Of a stretch of 64,000 bases of DNA, positions 1-11,152 are shown piece after piece. Position numbers and translations under genes: made by a program. This DNA is from Isoetes taiwanensis (Eukaryota > Streptophyta > Lycopodiopsida > Isoetales > Isoetaceae). Numbering within the stretch: the first letter of the stretch is position 1; every line of letters starts with the position of its first letter. The stretch lies in NCBI GenBank assembly GCA_021234155.1, contig JAJEKV010000003.1, forward strand, positions 7,810,413 through 7,874,412. The letters are read 5' to 3'. Under the pieces are notes generated by a model. It ran no database searches and was not told the DNA's origin. It was given only the letters and a program-made list of their open reading frames with translations.

Positions 1-676
1 CTGTATGCCTCTAGGTGAATATCCCTACAAGATATGTCATGATCTAAGTTTGAAGTTCAAAAATTCTTTATAGACCCATTTGGATCCCCACAGGTCAAAA
101 TTTTGAAAATTCATAGCAGCTCTATCTCTTGAAAATGAAATGCATTTAGAAAGGCGAATATGTTTAGTATCTATTGTTATTGAAAACAAGAAATTTGTCG
201 CCATACCAAGGCCGCCCTAACATTTCTTTCTAATGCAACGAATATCACGGAGGATGAGCAACTGATTGTGAGCACTCATTTGAGCAAATGTAAAGAACAT
301 ACTACTGAGTATCCAATCACGACATGTATGTAGAGTTCAATACATTAGGGCGATCCGATAAGCATTGGAACATGAAATTGAAAAACCTTGAGATAAATCT
401 AAGCTAGGGTCTAGAGGGAAAAAAATGCCGGTATGGGCAAAATTAACGCCTACTAAAAAATTTTCCATTGTGGTCGAAAGTGCTATTGCAATGAGTTTTT
501 TAAGCGTGTGAACCCTAAATTCTATGGTTTATACTCTTTTTTTTCTTAGTATATGAGCATTTGTAGCCTTGTGGCATCCGGCCATGTCATAATTTAACCG
601 CAAGGTGCATGCCAAGAACCCAAAAATCAACACTAACGCCTCATCTCGCCGGTCTCTTGACTCATGATCCTACTCT
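1..676. repeat. Direct repeat copy A, cut by window edge
   Basis: The block from the left edge to about 676 recurs, diverged and with many small indels, at about 4427-5100. Shared landmarks in the same order are atgcctctaggtg, agatatgtcatgatctaag, ctagagggaaaaaatg-like text, gcctactaaaaaattttcc and gactcatgatcct. The copies are about 4.42 kb apart in the same orientation. They could be old LTRs or a segmental duplication; I see no clear TG...CA ends, primer-binding site or polypurine tract, so the element type is left open. Confidence 0.75.
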
Positions 677-1062
677 TTTTTTGTTTCAAGTATCTCAAAA
701 GTCCGGAAAATCTTATTTGGTTCTACATTGACACTTTCTCAGATTCATATTGACACTTTCTCAGATTTATATGTCTGATATTTGATTCATATGTCTGATA
801 TTTGCCCACTGTTTCAAAATTGGTTTTTGGCAGCATAAAGTTCTTATTCGTCAACAATAACTGGTTCTTCATCGACACATTAAGCCTTGCTTATTATCTA
901 TCATATCGTCCTTTGTTTCAAAAAAGGAAACGTTGGTTCTTGCACGATATAGTTCTTATTTGGTTCATATCCATACTTTGTTTCATGTTTCATGGAAATA
1001 AAGCTCAGTTCTTCAAGCCAGCTTAAGCACACAGTGCAGATTTCAAACCGAAGACATGGAGG
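677..1062. repeat. Gene-free stretch with short local duplications
   Basis: Two nearby short duplications are visible: attgacactttctcagatt at about 727 and 748, and catatgtctgatattt at about 768 and 788. No coding signal is seen on either strand beyond short chance ORFs. Confidence 0.5.
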
Positions 1063-1600
1063 CTATTCTTGCCCTTTCATTGATACATAGGGCTTTTTCC
1101 TCAAGAGCAAAGCCACAGCACCGGAGCTTGCATGTCCTTGCTTCATCAAATAAGGCAGAAAAATATCAGAGGCATCAGGGCTTAAGAGAGAATCACCTTC
1201 ATCATCAATCATCGCTGGAAACAAAGAATCAACATCTTCCATTGTACCCGCATCAACAAAAAAACGCCGGAATATTTGGAATCATATAGATGCATTCTTT
1301 GCAGAAGAGTCCATGTTCAAATTTTGAAGAGAGCCAGTAGCACCCACTCTTTCCGGAATTATCAGTTTCTTTCTGCATCGAATTTGTGCCGTGAGAACAT
1401 TCTTTGTGTTAAGCAAACATCCATCCGTCACATGCTTTTACTCCGTAAGGAGCTGATCACATCATCTATTAATCTGTCTATTGCTTCAACTTTTCCTGTT
1501 GCGCCACCATTAGTAGGTAAAGAAAGCCCTTTTACAACACCTTGAAGCCATCTTGGAGGGGCATAGGCCCGGGCCCGGCGGTCACACACATTAGATCTAT
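1063..1600 (-). pseudogene. Unidentified protein-coding 3' region, frameshifted
   Basis: Read on the minus strand, three consecutive reading frames give protein-like sequence that joins if two indels are allowed. The first runs from about 1600 to the stop at 1428-1430 and contains APPRWLQGVVKGL and KVEAIDRLIDDVISSL. The second runs to the stop at 1282-1284 and contains CRKKLIIPERVGATGSL. The third ends in a TAG at 1063-1065 and contains EDVDSLFPAMIDDEGD and SDIFLPYLMKQGH. The composition looks like a soluble protein C-terminus. I do not recognise the family. The breaks are single frameshifts, so this is either a pseudogene or a real gene with sequencing indels. An exon at 2110-2294 on the same strand may be an upstream part of the same gene. 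Confidence 0.4.
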
Positions 1601-2109
1601 CCAACTATTTTTCTAACCCCTCTGCTAAAGGGATATTTCCTTCGCTACTTGGATCACACCAAGATCAACTTATCGCCATCATCAACACATTTTGGGCCCC
1701 AAAATCGACCAATACATCAGGGCCCCAAAATCGACTAATAAAATTACCAAATGGTTCTTCCGCCCGTATGTTCTTGCTCTTCTCAAGCACCCGCAGATCT
1801 TCTCTACTCTGAGAACTTACGCACAAAGGCCAACGGCTCAAGCGGATCTTCTTCCCAAGCCACGGAGGCCCAATCGGTAACCCAACTTTTTTTTTTTCTT
1901 GATGCAGCAGATCCCATTTTGCCCAACACAAATTTTTACCAATTTCACAAAACTTCTCGATCGCATTCAAGCTTTATACACACAACCAGGATGATTCGGC
2001 ACATTTTGCTATTTTGGAGCACAAAAGAGCCATTTTTTTTTAGCACAACCTGATCTCAATCTTTTGCATCCGTGCCATATCATTTTGAAAAACGGAGATT
2101 CTCACTTAC
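1601..2109. other. Possible intron of the minus-strand gene
   Basis: No domain is recognised. A 28 bp motif built on gggccccaaaatcgac is present twice (about 1692 and 1720). A minus-strand open frame at 1665-1970 might be coding but has no recognisable motif. Confidence 0.3.
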
Positions 2110-2294
2110 TTTTGGATGAGCATCAATTCTTTTGGCAAGGAATAAATCAATTGGCCATTTCCTCCTAGCAAAATTTCCGATTCATACCGATCAAGAGCAT
2201 ATTGCATGCAAAACCAACGCTCCATCCCCTCATGGCGTGGAGACTCGAACAATCGAACATGGCAAAATCGACCCCATAGCCCTGAAGAGGCCAA
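2110..2294 (-). CDS. Unidentified exon with consensus 5' splice site
   Basis: The minus-strand frame reads protein-like sequence including GMERWFCMQYALDRYESEI and GGNGQLIYSLPKELM, then meets a strong plant donor (AAAA|GTAAGT) with the exon ending at 2110 and GT at 2109-2108. Its upstream limit is uncertain: the frame opens at an ATG at 2292-2294 but the exon could begin at an earlier acceptor. It lies upstream of the frameshifted coding block at 1063-1600 on the same strand and could belong to the same gene. No family is recognised. The donor and the composition are the only support. Confidence 0.4.
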
Positions 2295-3077
2295 ATTCCT
2301 CTGGATTGCTCAGAGAAGCGGCGATTAGTTCGACACCCAATAGTCGCTGCGGACATTAATTGAGGCCTAGATCTCATTAGTCTTTGACAAAGCAAATTGG
2401 CCGGTTATGGAGATCTATGGAAATAGACGGCTATAGTAAATCTAAATGGATGAAAAAAGAGAAATAATTTCTTAGAGTTCTTGGTATTGCGTAGGGAAAT
2501 TCGACTCTACAAACTCAAGCATCACGGGTGAGTCACCATAACCTTCTCGGCAAGATAAATTTCTTAATGCCAGCAGCTATGGCGATTGGTATCTGGCGAG
2601 ATCTCTTCATTTATCCGAACGTGGCTCCTCAACCTTCATTTAGATTTGCTGAGAACACCTAAAAAAAAAAAAAAAAAAAAAGAAAGAAAAATTTGAAACT
2701 CAATTGCATATGTTTAGATAGTAGTACATGACATTCTTATTCTATTTGAATATCATGGATATAAGATGGTTTCTAGATATAGTGATTAAGCTAAAACTGT
2801 AAAGAATTTTTATTTTGATATTGAATATGGTGGTACAACTTAAGTTCATCTTCACAGTTCAAGCATTTATATTTAAAATCTCACAAGTATCATGAAGAAT
2901 TAGTCCTAAATATAGAAGGGATTGAGGGGCACCCCATATAGATTGATCAATGCAAATAGGTCCAATAGCGGAGATAGTTTAGGCTAGGGATAATGTCCGA
3001 AGGAGGCAATGCTAGATCAAGTAAGGCATTTCAATTTGTTGTTTTTTATCGAGCAAAAGGTAGTGCAAGTCTTTGCT
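2295..3077. other. Gene-free stretch with poly(A) run
   Basis: AT-rich sequence with an uninterrupted run of about 21 A at 2661-2681, possibly the tail of an old retro-insertion. No flanking target duplication was found and nothing else is recognised. Confidence 0.5.
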
Positions 3078-3375
3078 ATCGGCTCCCAAACTAACTAGAG
3101 AGGATTCACTTGCGTGAATCCTCCAAAAGGATTCGCCAGGGGAATCCACGAGGGATTCAGCAAGTGAATCCTCCAATCAAATCACCTCAAAAAAGTGTTG
3201 CAATGAGCCTATAAAGTGCAATCAAAGCATGCGCCAGCCTATAAACACACACCGCCACTAGGAGGATTAAGCTTTTGGTGAATCCTCCAAGCCGCGAAGG
3301 ATTCGCTTGTGTGGATCCCCCCGAGGGATTAAACAGTGAATCCTCCCTTGGCTCTCTAGTCAATTTAGGAGCCAA
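3078..3375. mobile_element. Foldback (MITE-like) element
   Basis: The left end (3078-3102, starting atcggctcccaaactaac) is the diverged reverse complement of the right end (about 3349-3375, ending aatttaggagccaat). Between them the motif ggattcactt/aagtgaatcc recurs many times in both orientations (3102-3175 and 3258-3345), giving a strongly self-complementary interior. There is no coding capacity. It fits a small non-autonomous foldback DNA element. The target duplication could not be defined. Confidence 0.6.
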
Positions 3376-4426
3376 TAAAGTTAGGCTAAGAGTGTAAGGC
3401 CTCGAGGATTTTGAATCTTCCATTAGAACAAAGACCTTTCTTCAATCTTTAACATTTCCTTGACACGTCAAATTTACTCGCTATGTAGCCATCCATAATT
3501 TTGTCTCGCTAAAGTGATGAGCCATCTCTCTGTTTCGTTCTGCATGTGGCCACCTTTAATTTTTGTGCGCATGTGAAGGTTTAAACGCTTGTGAAACAAA
3601 AAATTTTTTTTTTTTTAGCTTGGCAGTTTAAACTGAGGTTGGGGCCCATTGGATAACGATTTCCTTGAGGATCCGTCCTTTTGATGTGTTGGTTACTAGA
3701 GTTGCTAGTGCATAACATCCTCCTTCCCATTCGCCTCCCCATTTCTCCTCTATTCTTCTTCATATATCCTTCAACCTCTTTCTTCCCATTCCAACTACAT
3801 TTTGCCCCCCAAGCCTGCCCTCTTGCTAGTTTTATTTTTTTGTAGAGGTGAACCTTGGAAGGAAACCTATGGAAGATCGTGCTCTTTAGCAAAATTGTAT
3901 TAAACTATGATGACATAAACAAATTGAACATTAGTTGAATCCCTTAGGTTGAAGTAGAGGTAGAACATCGAATCTATGCCGGGGATGGATTAACTCAAAT
4001 GTTGAGTGCATATATTATCACACCTCAAGGAGCCATAGTATTTAGTTCGTTAGTTCTAATATTGATTATTGAGTTTTTTAGGAGACATGGAGATTTCATG
4101 CAGGATCACGGTTTTGGACACATTCTAACTTTATAAATGCATGGAGCAACCTAAGGTTTAGGTGTCTATGATTTATCACGGTAAATGAGTATTAGAAATG
4201 GATTGTGTGTGAATGTGAGTGTTGAATAATGACAATTGTATTCATTTGACGGAGTTAATGAGTTTTTCGTTTCAATCAAATGTTGCTTTTGGATAAGTAT
4301 ATAAAGAAGTAATTGTGCCAATAGCACAATAACTAGATTCTAAACTAATGTCTTTTCTCTCCATTGATCGATGGGATCAAAATATGGCTGTTTGACCCCA
4401 TCTTTCTTTCAAGTGGATGGCCCATA
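3376..4426. other. No feature recognised
   Basis: AT-rich sequence between the foldback element and direct-repeat copy B. Short ORFs on both strands show no conserved motif. Confidence 0.5.
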
Positions 4427-5100
4427 TGCCTCTAGGTGGAATATCCTACAAGATATGTCATGATCTAAGTTTGAAGTTGAGAAATTCTTTATAGACCCAT
4501 TTGGGTCCCCAGGTCAAAATTTTGAAAATTCATAGCAGCTCTATCTCTTGAAGAATGAAATGCATTTAGAAAGACGAAATAGTATTTAGTATCTATTATT
4601 ATTGAAAACAAATTTATGCGGCCACTAAGGTCAGCCGCTAACATTCTCTTTCTAATCTAGCGATATATCACGGAGGATGAGCAACCGATTGTGGAGCACT
4701 CATTTGAGCAAATGAAAAAGAACATGCTAATGAGTATCCAATCCACGATGTATGTAGAGCAATACATTAGGACTAGTCAGATAAGCATTGGAACATGAAA
4801 TTGAAAAACTTAGATAAATCTAAGCTAGGGTCTAGAGGGAGAAAAATGGCGGTATGGGCAAAATTAACGCCTACTAAAAAATTTTCCATTGTGTCGAAGG
4901 TGCTATTGCAATGAGTTTTTTAACCCCATGTGAACCTAAATTCTATGGTTTATACTCTTTTTCTTAGGTACATGAGCATTTGTGGCAGCCTTGTGGCATC
5001 CAAAGCCGGTCATGGATTTCTTCTGCAAGGTGCATGCCAAGAACCCCAAAAATCAACACTAAGCCTCATGTTAGGGGTCTCTTAGACTCATGATCCTTTA
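4427..5100. repeat. Direct repeat copy B
   Basis: This is the second copy of the repeat at the left window edge, in the same orientation. It begins near atgcctctaggtgg and ends near gactcatgatcct. Numerous 1-5 bp indels separate the copies, implying an old duplication or error-rich sequence. Confidence 0.75.
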
Positions 5101-6239
5101 ATTTTATGTGCATGTGTGAATCAAAACCTTTAATTTCAACCGGCCAGTTTTTTCCTGCATGTGGCCACCTTTAATTTTAGCTTTATTAATGGCTTGGCAA
5201 ATTAGGGTTGATCTTAGCCTAAATTGCCTCCTCTAGCAAATTTTCTAACGTAAAGTTTAGGAAGGAGGAAATTTCATGCCCATGGCATCGTTGATGGAAA
5301 CAAATTCAAGAAATTGATCTTGTAATCATGTAACACCCCGTTTCAAATAAATTTAGGGAGGAAGAATCCATCATGCACGTGGCATCATTCATGACCCAAG
5401 TTCGAGGAAAATGTTCTTGCATTTCTATAACACCACAAAAGAAAGACTAAAAGGTTGTCATCTATTCGATGCAGATGCCCTTTGAAAAAATGCATCACCA
5501 CAATTTCACTAAAAATAAGGTGATATCGCATACATGGGTTCTGAGAGGAAAAGGAATTATAAATAAGAGGAATAGAAAGTGATTTGTTGCTCAACTTAAG
5601 CCTACAATCCGCATATGTATCTGGCAAGAAGTTAGCATGAATTGATGACCTTGATAACATAGTAGGATGTGGCAATCTATGGAGTTTGGAGGCATAGAAT
5701 TAGAAGGGGCAATGAGAACTTTCGGAATGAGCATTTGTTATAGGGGGGCTATTCTTTTTAATATAGATTAGACAATTTTTTAAAGTTGGATTTATAAATA
5801 TTTTCTTAAATTGTAAAAGTTCAAAATGAGCGAAGCCCCTAAATAACGATTTAACTTAACTCTCGGTTCATCAAGTAATGAACTTTTAAACCCAAATAGT
5901 TATATCTTTTATGCATGCCTCGACTTCCACGAATTTATAACAAGTATGGACATTTAGAAAGATTAATGCTTAAAGTTTTGCAAAAAGTTCCTCTAAGTGA
6001 GGAATTGCTCTATCTTTCATCCAGTCCATTTCCCATTACAATAGTCAAAGCTAGTGGTATTGATTTTAAAAATGGGAATGCTTTTACTTGGAGTGGATAT
6101 ATAAGTTGCTAGATTATTTAGCAAAGAAATGATTCCATATCAAAATGTAGGTTGCTTTATCATCTTAACATATATAATTCTTATCGGTAAAGATGCCTTT
6201 GGCATATTAAACTGATTTCTCACCACATATTTAGGGAAA
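5101..6239. other. No feature recognised
   Basis: No domain, splice pair or repeat structure could be supported. Minus-strand frame 5385-5675 and plus-strand frame 5915-6112 are open but have no recognisable motif. If the DUF599 gene at 7.05-7.2 kb has long introns, its later exons would have to lie here or beyond the left edge; I did not find them. Confidence 0.4.
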
Positions 6240-6735
6240 ATAGAGAAACAAGAAAAAGCCGAGAAAATGAAGTCGAAGAAATCTTCTCTTTGGCTATGTC
6301 GGTCTTGTCAAACAGCGGCCTCCATTCCATCTTCACGGTTCTCATTCACATCTCGCCATAGCGAGATATTTGCTCCGTTTATATTTTCTGTCTTCGATTA
6401 GAACAGTGTTTAATCTGTATTGTTTACTTTTGAGCAGAATCATTCATTCCTTTTCCTAGTTTTTTGCGGCAGACCAGATTGATGAAGAGATCTAGAGCTC
6501 ATGACGAGTTCTCTTCTCCTTTGCGGGCAGAAACGGGCTTGAACGGAGAGCTAGGACGTCATTTATCTGCAAAAGGTCAGAGAGGCGAGAGGGAAAAAGC
6601 CAGAGAAATTGAAATCGAAAAAAATAAATGCTAGGATGTGTTGAAGAAATCTTCATCTTTGGCTACGGCGGCTATTGTCCGGCAACGACCTCCATTCCGT
6701 CTTCTGGTTCTCATTCCTGTCTGTTTCCGGTGGGA
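6240..6735. repeat. Diverged local duplication
   Basis: About 120 bp at 6240-6360 recurs at about 6590-6735 in the same orientation. Shared pieces in order are gaagaaatcttc, tttggcta, gcctccattcc and ggttctcattc. The copies are about 350 bp apart with several indels. Confidence 0.55.
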
Positions 6736-7044
6736 TTTTCTATCCTCAACCACAGAGAATCGCTCTTTTGTGGCAAAAACCATGTTTTGAGGCTAGATTT
6801 TAGCAGGCTGGAGCGGAACTGAAGCGCCAGAGTTGGATCTAAGGCATCACATGTTGCTTTTGAAGCAGATATTTGGAAAAAATCTGTTGTGGGAACTGAT
6901 TTAATATGTCAACTAAAGGGCCCTGATCTCTGTCTTTGGGTTCTTATAACAGCGGTTCCAAGGTCAGATCATGGAACTCCTCAGAAGCAGAAAAGGGTCG
7001 GAATTTAAAAAAAGAGTCGGATTTGGAGAATTTAGAAGCCTAAC

Positions 7045-7215
7045 CTTCATAATGGCATGAACCCACATAGATCTTCCGGTATGGTTCAATCCTACCACAG
7101 TTTGCAGCGGATTCCGCTTTAGCCTGTAATAGAAAAAAACCTGATACCCCAGCAGAATAATCAGCCCTGTTGGAACCAGTAGCACGTCCAAATAGTCCTC
7201 CTTCCAATCCGCCAT
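7045..7215 (-). CDS. DUF599-family membrane protein, first exon
   Basis: The minus-strand exon starts at an ATG (7213-7215) and gives 57 residues opening MADWKEDYLDVLLVPTG, followed by one hydrophobic segment (about residues 10-27, including GLIILLGYQVFFYY) and then NPLQTVVGLN and GRSMWVHAIMK. This order (YLDV..VP, G-Y-x(2)-F/W, P-L-x-T-x-x-G-x-N, GR-x-x-W) matches the N-terminus of plant DUF599 membrane proteins, whose function is not well defined. It ends at a possible donor, ATGAAG|GTTAGG, at 7045. The frame is open further upstream, but the internal ATG matches the family start. Later exons were not found within 7 kb downstream on this strand, so this is either a long-intron gene running off the window or an orphan gene fragment. 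Confidence 0.65.
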
Positions 7216-7931
7216 AGCCGAGCTCCCGTGCTGCACTTTGTTCCTTTCTGTATAAATTCGTTTCTCCAATAGCCTAGGTTTTTTCCACATTTCGACCACC
7301 TCTGTGCATGCTCCGGATTTTAGTTATCTCCATGTACATTTATTTTGGCCGTTCCCTAGCCCGAATGAAAAGAGGCCACTAAATGAGCTCTTTTCCATAG
7401 AGCTTTTTCAAGGGTTTTCCCATGTTGATAATGAGAGGTTCTAGTGCTCCACCATGGTGCGCTCAAGGGTTTCTAATGTCACCTCATTCTCATTTTTGCC
7501 ATTTCCATAAACCATAGTCTACCCATCATCATACGTTTAACTGCATGTGCATCTTCAAAAGACAAGATCATCCCAATTACGTGTTATAGAGACAAGACCA
7601 TTCCTATTAGTGCTCTCTCAGCTTACTTTTGTGATCAAAGAAGTGTTTTTCACTCAGTGCCACCACATGAAAGAATGGAAATCTCTCCTTTTACCTCTAC
7701 GGGATGTTGCTATTCTCTACTTTAGTACAATTCATATGGAGTTCTAGGATCTACAAAACTTATGATAGCATTTGTGCTATCTTTTATATTATTAGCTAGC
7801 CTACGGAGAGTACTTGCATGTAAGTAGCATGTTGTGATACTATAGAGCATCTAGACTATTGACTTTGAAATCGACGGATGCCAAATAGGTGCCACGATCC
7901 TAAAATGTAGACACTATTTCCTTTCCATGCA
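7216..7931. other. Upstream region of DUF599 exon
   Basis: This would be 5' UTR and promoter of the minus-strand DUF599 gene. A tandem-like pair around gacaagatcatcccaatta and gacaagaccattcctatta (about 7560-7610) is visible. No other feature was recognised. Confidence 0.35.
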
Positions 7932-7982
7932 TATTGATGTCATCTTCATTCCCTCAAAAAAAAAAAAAAAATTGATGTCATC
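7932..7982 (+). mobile_element. Micro retro-insertion: poly(A) with target duplication
   Basis: A 12 bp sequence, attgatgtcatc, occurs at 7932-7943 and again at 7971-7982. Between the copies lie only 11 bp (ttcattccctc) and a run of about 16 A. A direct repeat flanking a poly(A) tail is the signature of LINE-mediated target-primed insertion, here truncated almost to the tail. Confidence 0.6.
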
Positions 7983-8309
7983 ACATTAACGTCATCTTGC
8001 TAGGTTCGGCATAGAACCAATCTTTGCAAAATCATGCGCTGAAATGTTGTTGCAACAGGATATTTGAATGGTATATCCTGGGCACAAATAAAAATCGAGC
8101 AGATTCTTCAAGGCAGATAATTTATGGATGGCCTGCTTCACTTAGCATTCAAACCCAAAACAGAGACCAAATAAGGCATTAAAAACAGAGTACTTTGGGG
8201 AAACAGAGTACTCTATTTCGTTTATGCATTTAAGAGCAGAGTATTCTATGGGGAAACATAGTATGCATTCAAGCCCAAGCAGCTATTAAGCACTCAACTT
8301 CTAACCAAT

Positions 8310-8372
8310 TTTGCTTAAGCATTCAAAACTATGAATTAAGCATTCAAAACTGTGAATAAGGATTCAAACTAT
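8310..8372. repeat. Short tandem repeat
   Basis: About three copies of a roughly 22 bp unit resembling aagcattcaaaactatgaat. Nearby (8190-8265) there is a local near-repeat containing agagtact/agagtatt and ggggaaaca. Confidence 0.6.
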
Positions 8373-8614
8373 GGTCACTCCAAAAACCTGGTGCTTTGGG
8401 TTTAGAACGAGCCACCGGTAAATGGTAACCGGGAGAGCCTGTCATGCAGAATGTGGCTACCCAACTTCCATTTCACATTATAGAAGAGTGCCAAGAGTGC
8501 CATGTGGCAGCATAAAATTACACCCCAGCAAAAAAAAGAGATCCAATTTTTATATTATTGGAAATTCCCTTTCGTGATGGAACGTTGGGCAAATTTCGAG
8601 ATAAAATATGGATG

Positions 8615-8700
8615 GTTTGTTACGGTTATTGAATGATTTTTATTGTCCACAATGGCCAATCGGCCTATAGGACCCAAGACAAGAGCGCAGCAGGCGTATT
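8615..8700. repeat. Dispersed repeat, copy 1
   Basis: The sequence tattgtccac...ggccaatcggcctataggaccc...gagcgcagcaggcgtatt matches a block at about 18385-18470 containing ttatcgtccact, accaatcggcctatggga and gagcgcaacaaacttatt. It is the same family in the same orientation about 9.8 kb apart; the element type is unknown. Confidence 0.55.
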
Positions 8701-9492
8701 GAGAGAGGTTCCGAGTGTGATAACTTACATCTCCAATGTGCTTTTAGAATTGTTGCTTCTAATCTAGCCTGTGTGCATAGAATGGTAAAATAATTCCCTG
8801 GGCGGAATTTTGGAAAACTTATTTTGGAATGCTTTTCATAACATCAACGATGATGAGATTATAATGGCAAGAGATTGTATAACATATACGGGGCTGATGA
8901 AATGAAGAAAAGTATGTTGCTAGATCACAAGAATCTGATAGTTAGAGCCACCCATTTTAGAAACTATCAAGTGATGGGTGATTAAACACTGGATCGATCT
9001 ATGTTTCACTAAAACAATAAAGACAATCCATTTTTCCTTTTGCTACTGCTTGAATTATACCAAGTAATTTTGCTTTTATTCAAAGACATCGAGTACATGT
9101 TAGCTTAATATAGCAAAAAATGCTGAGTTCATTCCTTTGAATATTGATGATTATTATCTGTGTTGGGGCTAGCCAAGGGTGCTTACTCTTTCCAATGATG
9201 TTTGGACTATACATTGATCAGCTTGAGGATTGACTTAACAATATGGAGGTTCATAGATGCAACAAGGTAGGTATCTTCATCGGGGGAACAAGGGGGGAGA
9301 TAGGTTTGCATATATGCTTTGGTAAATATGCAAGTTTTCCTTATCAGTCCTCCATGGCTTTTCAGATATCAGTCATGTCCACCATTGCTTGACAATGTTT
9401 CTCCGCACTTGACGCCATATCACAGTTGCTATTATCCACCGTGCTCACTAAATTATTTCATAGCTACACTCTACAACATTACAACTACCCCG
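8701..9492. other. No feature recognised
   Basis: AT-rich sequence with short chance ORFs only. Confidence 0.4.
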
Positions 9493-10206
9493 GCTAAATA
9501 GCCATTTGTGTTACATATCTTGTTATATTGGCAAACTATAGCCTATGCAACATAAGCGGTTTTAACAATAAATTTGCTCGATTTTCAACAAAAAATAACC
9601 CGGTCGCCAAAGCATTGACGTTGTAATTTAATCCACAAAACTTGACTCCTTTTCAAAGGGAAGTTTAATTTGCATCACAAACTTGACTCTCCATAGAAAA
9701 AATAAATATCTCTTTTGAAGCGAGAAGAAAACAAGCATCTTATACCTCTTGAAGCAGAAAAAACACAAGTATAAAACTTTAATAGAGAATTCTAAATGTT
9801 AAAAGATGATTAATTTTTAAACTAAAATAACATAGACATGCACGATTTACATAATGCAACCAAAAAGCTTGCAGCCATTACTAAAATAATGTTATGCTCT
9901 ATAGCTACAATCCATACTGCATGTGCATATGCATAACCTACAAACTTCACGATACTATCTATTTGCTGAATTTTATAATTAACCTAGTTCATCATATTCT
10001 ACAATAAAACCAAAATGACAAACCTCATCTAGATAGATTTTTTTATTTTTTTTATTTTTTGAAGAACGACAAACTTTATTGAAACTCCAAGCCAAAAGCA
10101 AAATACAAATGCAGAGGCGGGAATAAAATCTCAGAGGATAATCATGATCCACTAAGTAGAACCACCAGCCTATACATAAGACAACACACTCAAATAGGAC
10201 TCAAAT
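9493..10206. repeat. Segmental duplication, copy 1
   Basis: About 714 bp starting gctaaatagccatttgtg and ending caaataggactcaaat, nearly identical to 10435-11152. The last ~170 bp is the 3' end of a minus-strand LINE, recognisable by cgacaaactttattgaaactcc next to a T-rich tail at about 10039-10060. The LINE end and about 545 bp beyond it were therefore duplicated together. The spacer between copies is about 228 bp. Confidence 0.85.
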
Positions 10207-10434
10207 GCAGGGGTTGGTTACTGTCAAGTTTTTTCTTTTTACTCACTTTCGTATACACAAAGGGTTGGGAAAGAGAAATGTTCGCGGCGGCCGCAAGGCC
10301 ACATAGAATACTTGCGATAAATTCTTGTAGAAATAAGAATTGGACAACTTAAGCTTTGAAGGCATGGAGTTGCCCCTAAGAAAAACGAACATAGAAGTGT
10401 CTGAGCAATTACTTTAACAACTAACTGTCTCCCA

Positions 10435-11152
10435 GCTAAATAGCCATTTGTGTTACATATCTTGTTATATTGGCAACTGAACTATAGCCTATGCAACATA
10501 GCGGTTTTAACAATAAATTTGCTCAGTTTTCAACAAAAAATAACCAGTCGCAAAGCATTGACAGTGTAATTTGCGTCACAAAACTTGACTCCTTTTCAAA
10601 GGGAAGTTTAATTTGCATCACAAACTTGACTCTCCATAGAAAAAATAAATATCTCTTTGAAACAGAAGAAAACAAGCATCTTATACCTCTTCGAAACAGA
10701 AAAAACACAAGTATAAAACTTTAATGAGAATTCTAAATGTTAAAAAGATGATTAATTTTTAAACTAAAATAACATAGACATGCGAATTTACATAATGCAG
10801 CCAAAGAAGCTTGCAGCCATTACTAAAATAATGTTATGCTCTATAGCTACAATCCATACTGCATGTGCATATGCATAACCTACAAACTTCACGATACTAT
10901 CTATTTGCTGAATTTTATAATTAACCTAGTTCATCATATTCTACAATAAAACCCAAAATGACAAACCTCATCTAGATAGATTTTTTTATTTTTTTTATTT
11001 TTTGAAGAACGACAAACTTTATTGAAACTCCAAGCCAAAAGCAAAATACAAATCTTTGGAGTGGGGAATAAAATCTCGAGAGGATAATCATGATCCACTA
11101 AGTAGAACCACCGGCCTATACATAAGACAACACACTCAAATAGGACTCAAAT
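10435..11152. repeat. Segmental duplication, copy 2
   Basis: Second copy of the block at 9493-10206, offset 942-946 bp, with a few substitutions and 1-4 bp indels. Here the LINE 3' end continues upstream on the minus strand into recognisable coding sequence. Confidence 0.85.

Noticed and set aside
1-5100. An LTR retrotransposon bounded by the two direct repeats
   Set aside because: No TG...CA ends, primer-binding site, polypurine tract or pol domain was found between the copies, and the left copy is cut by the window.
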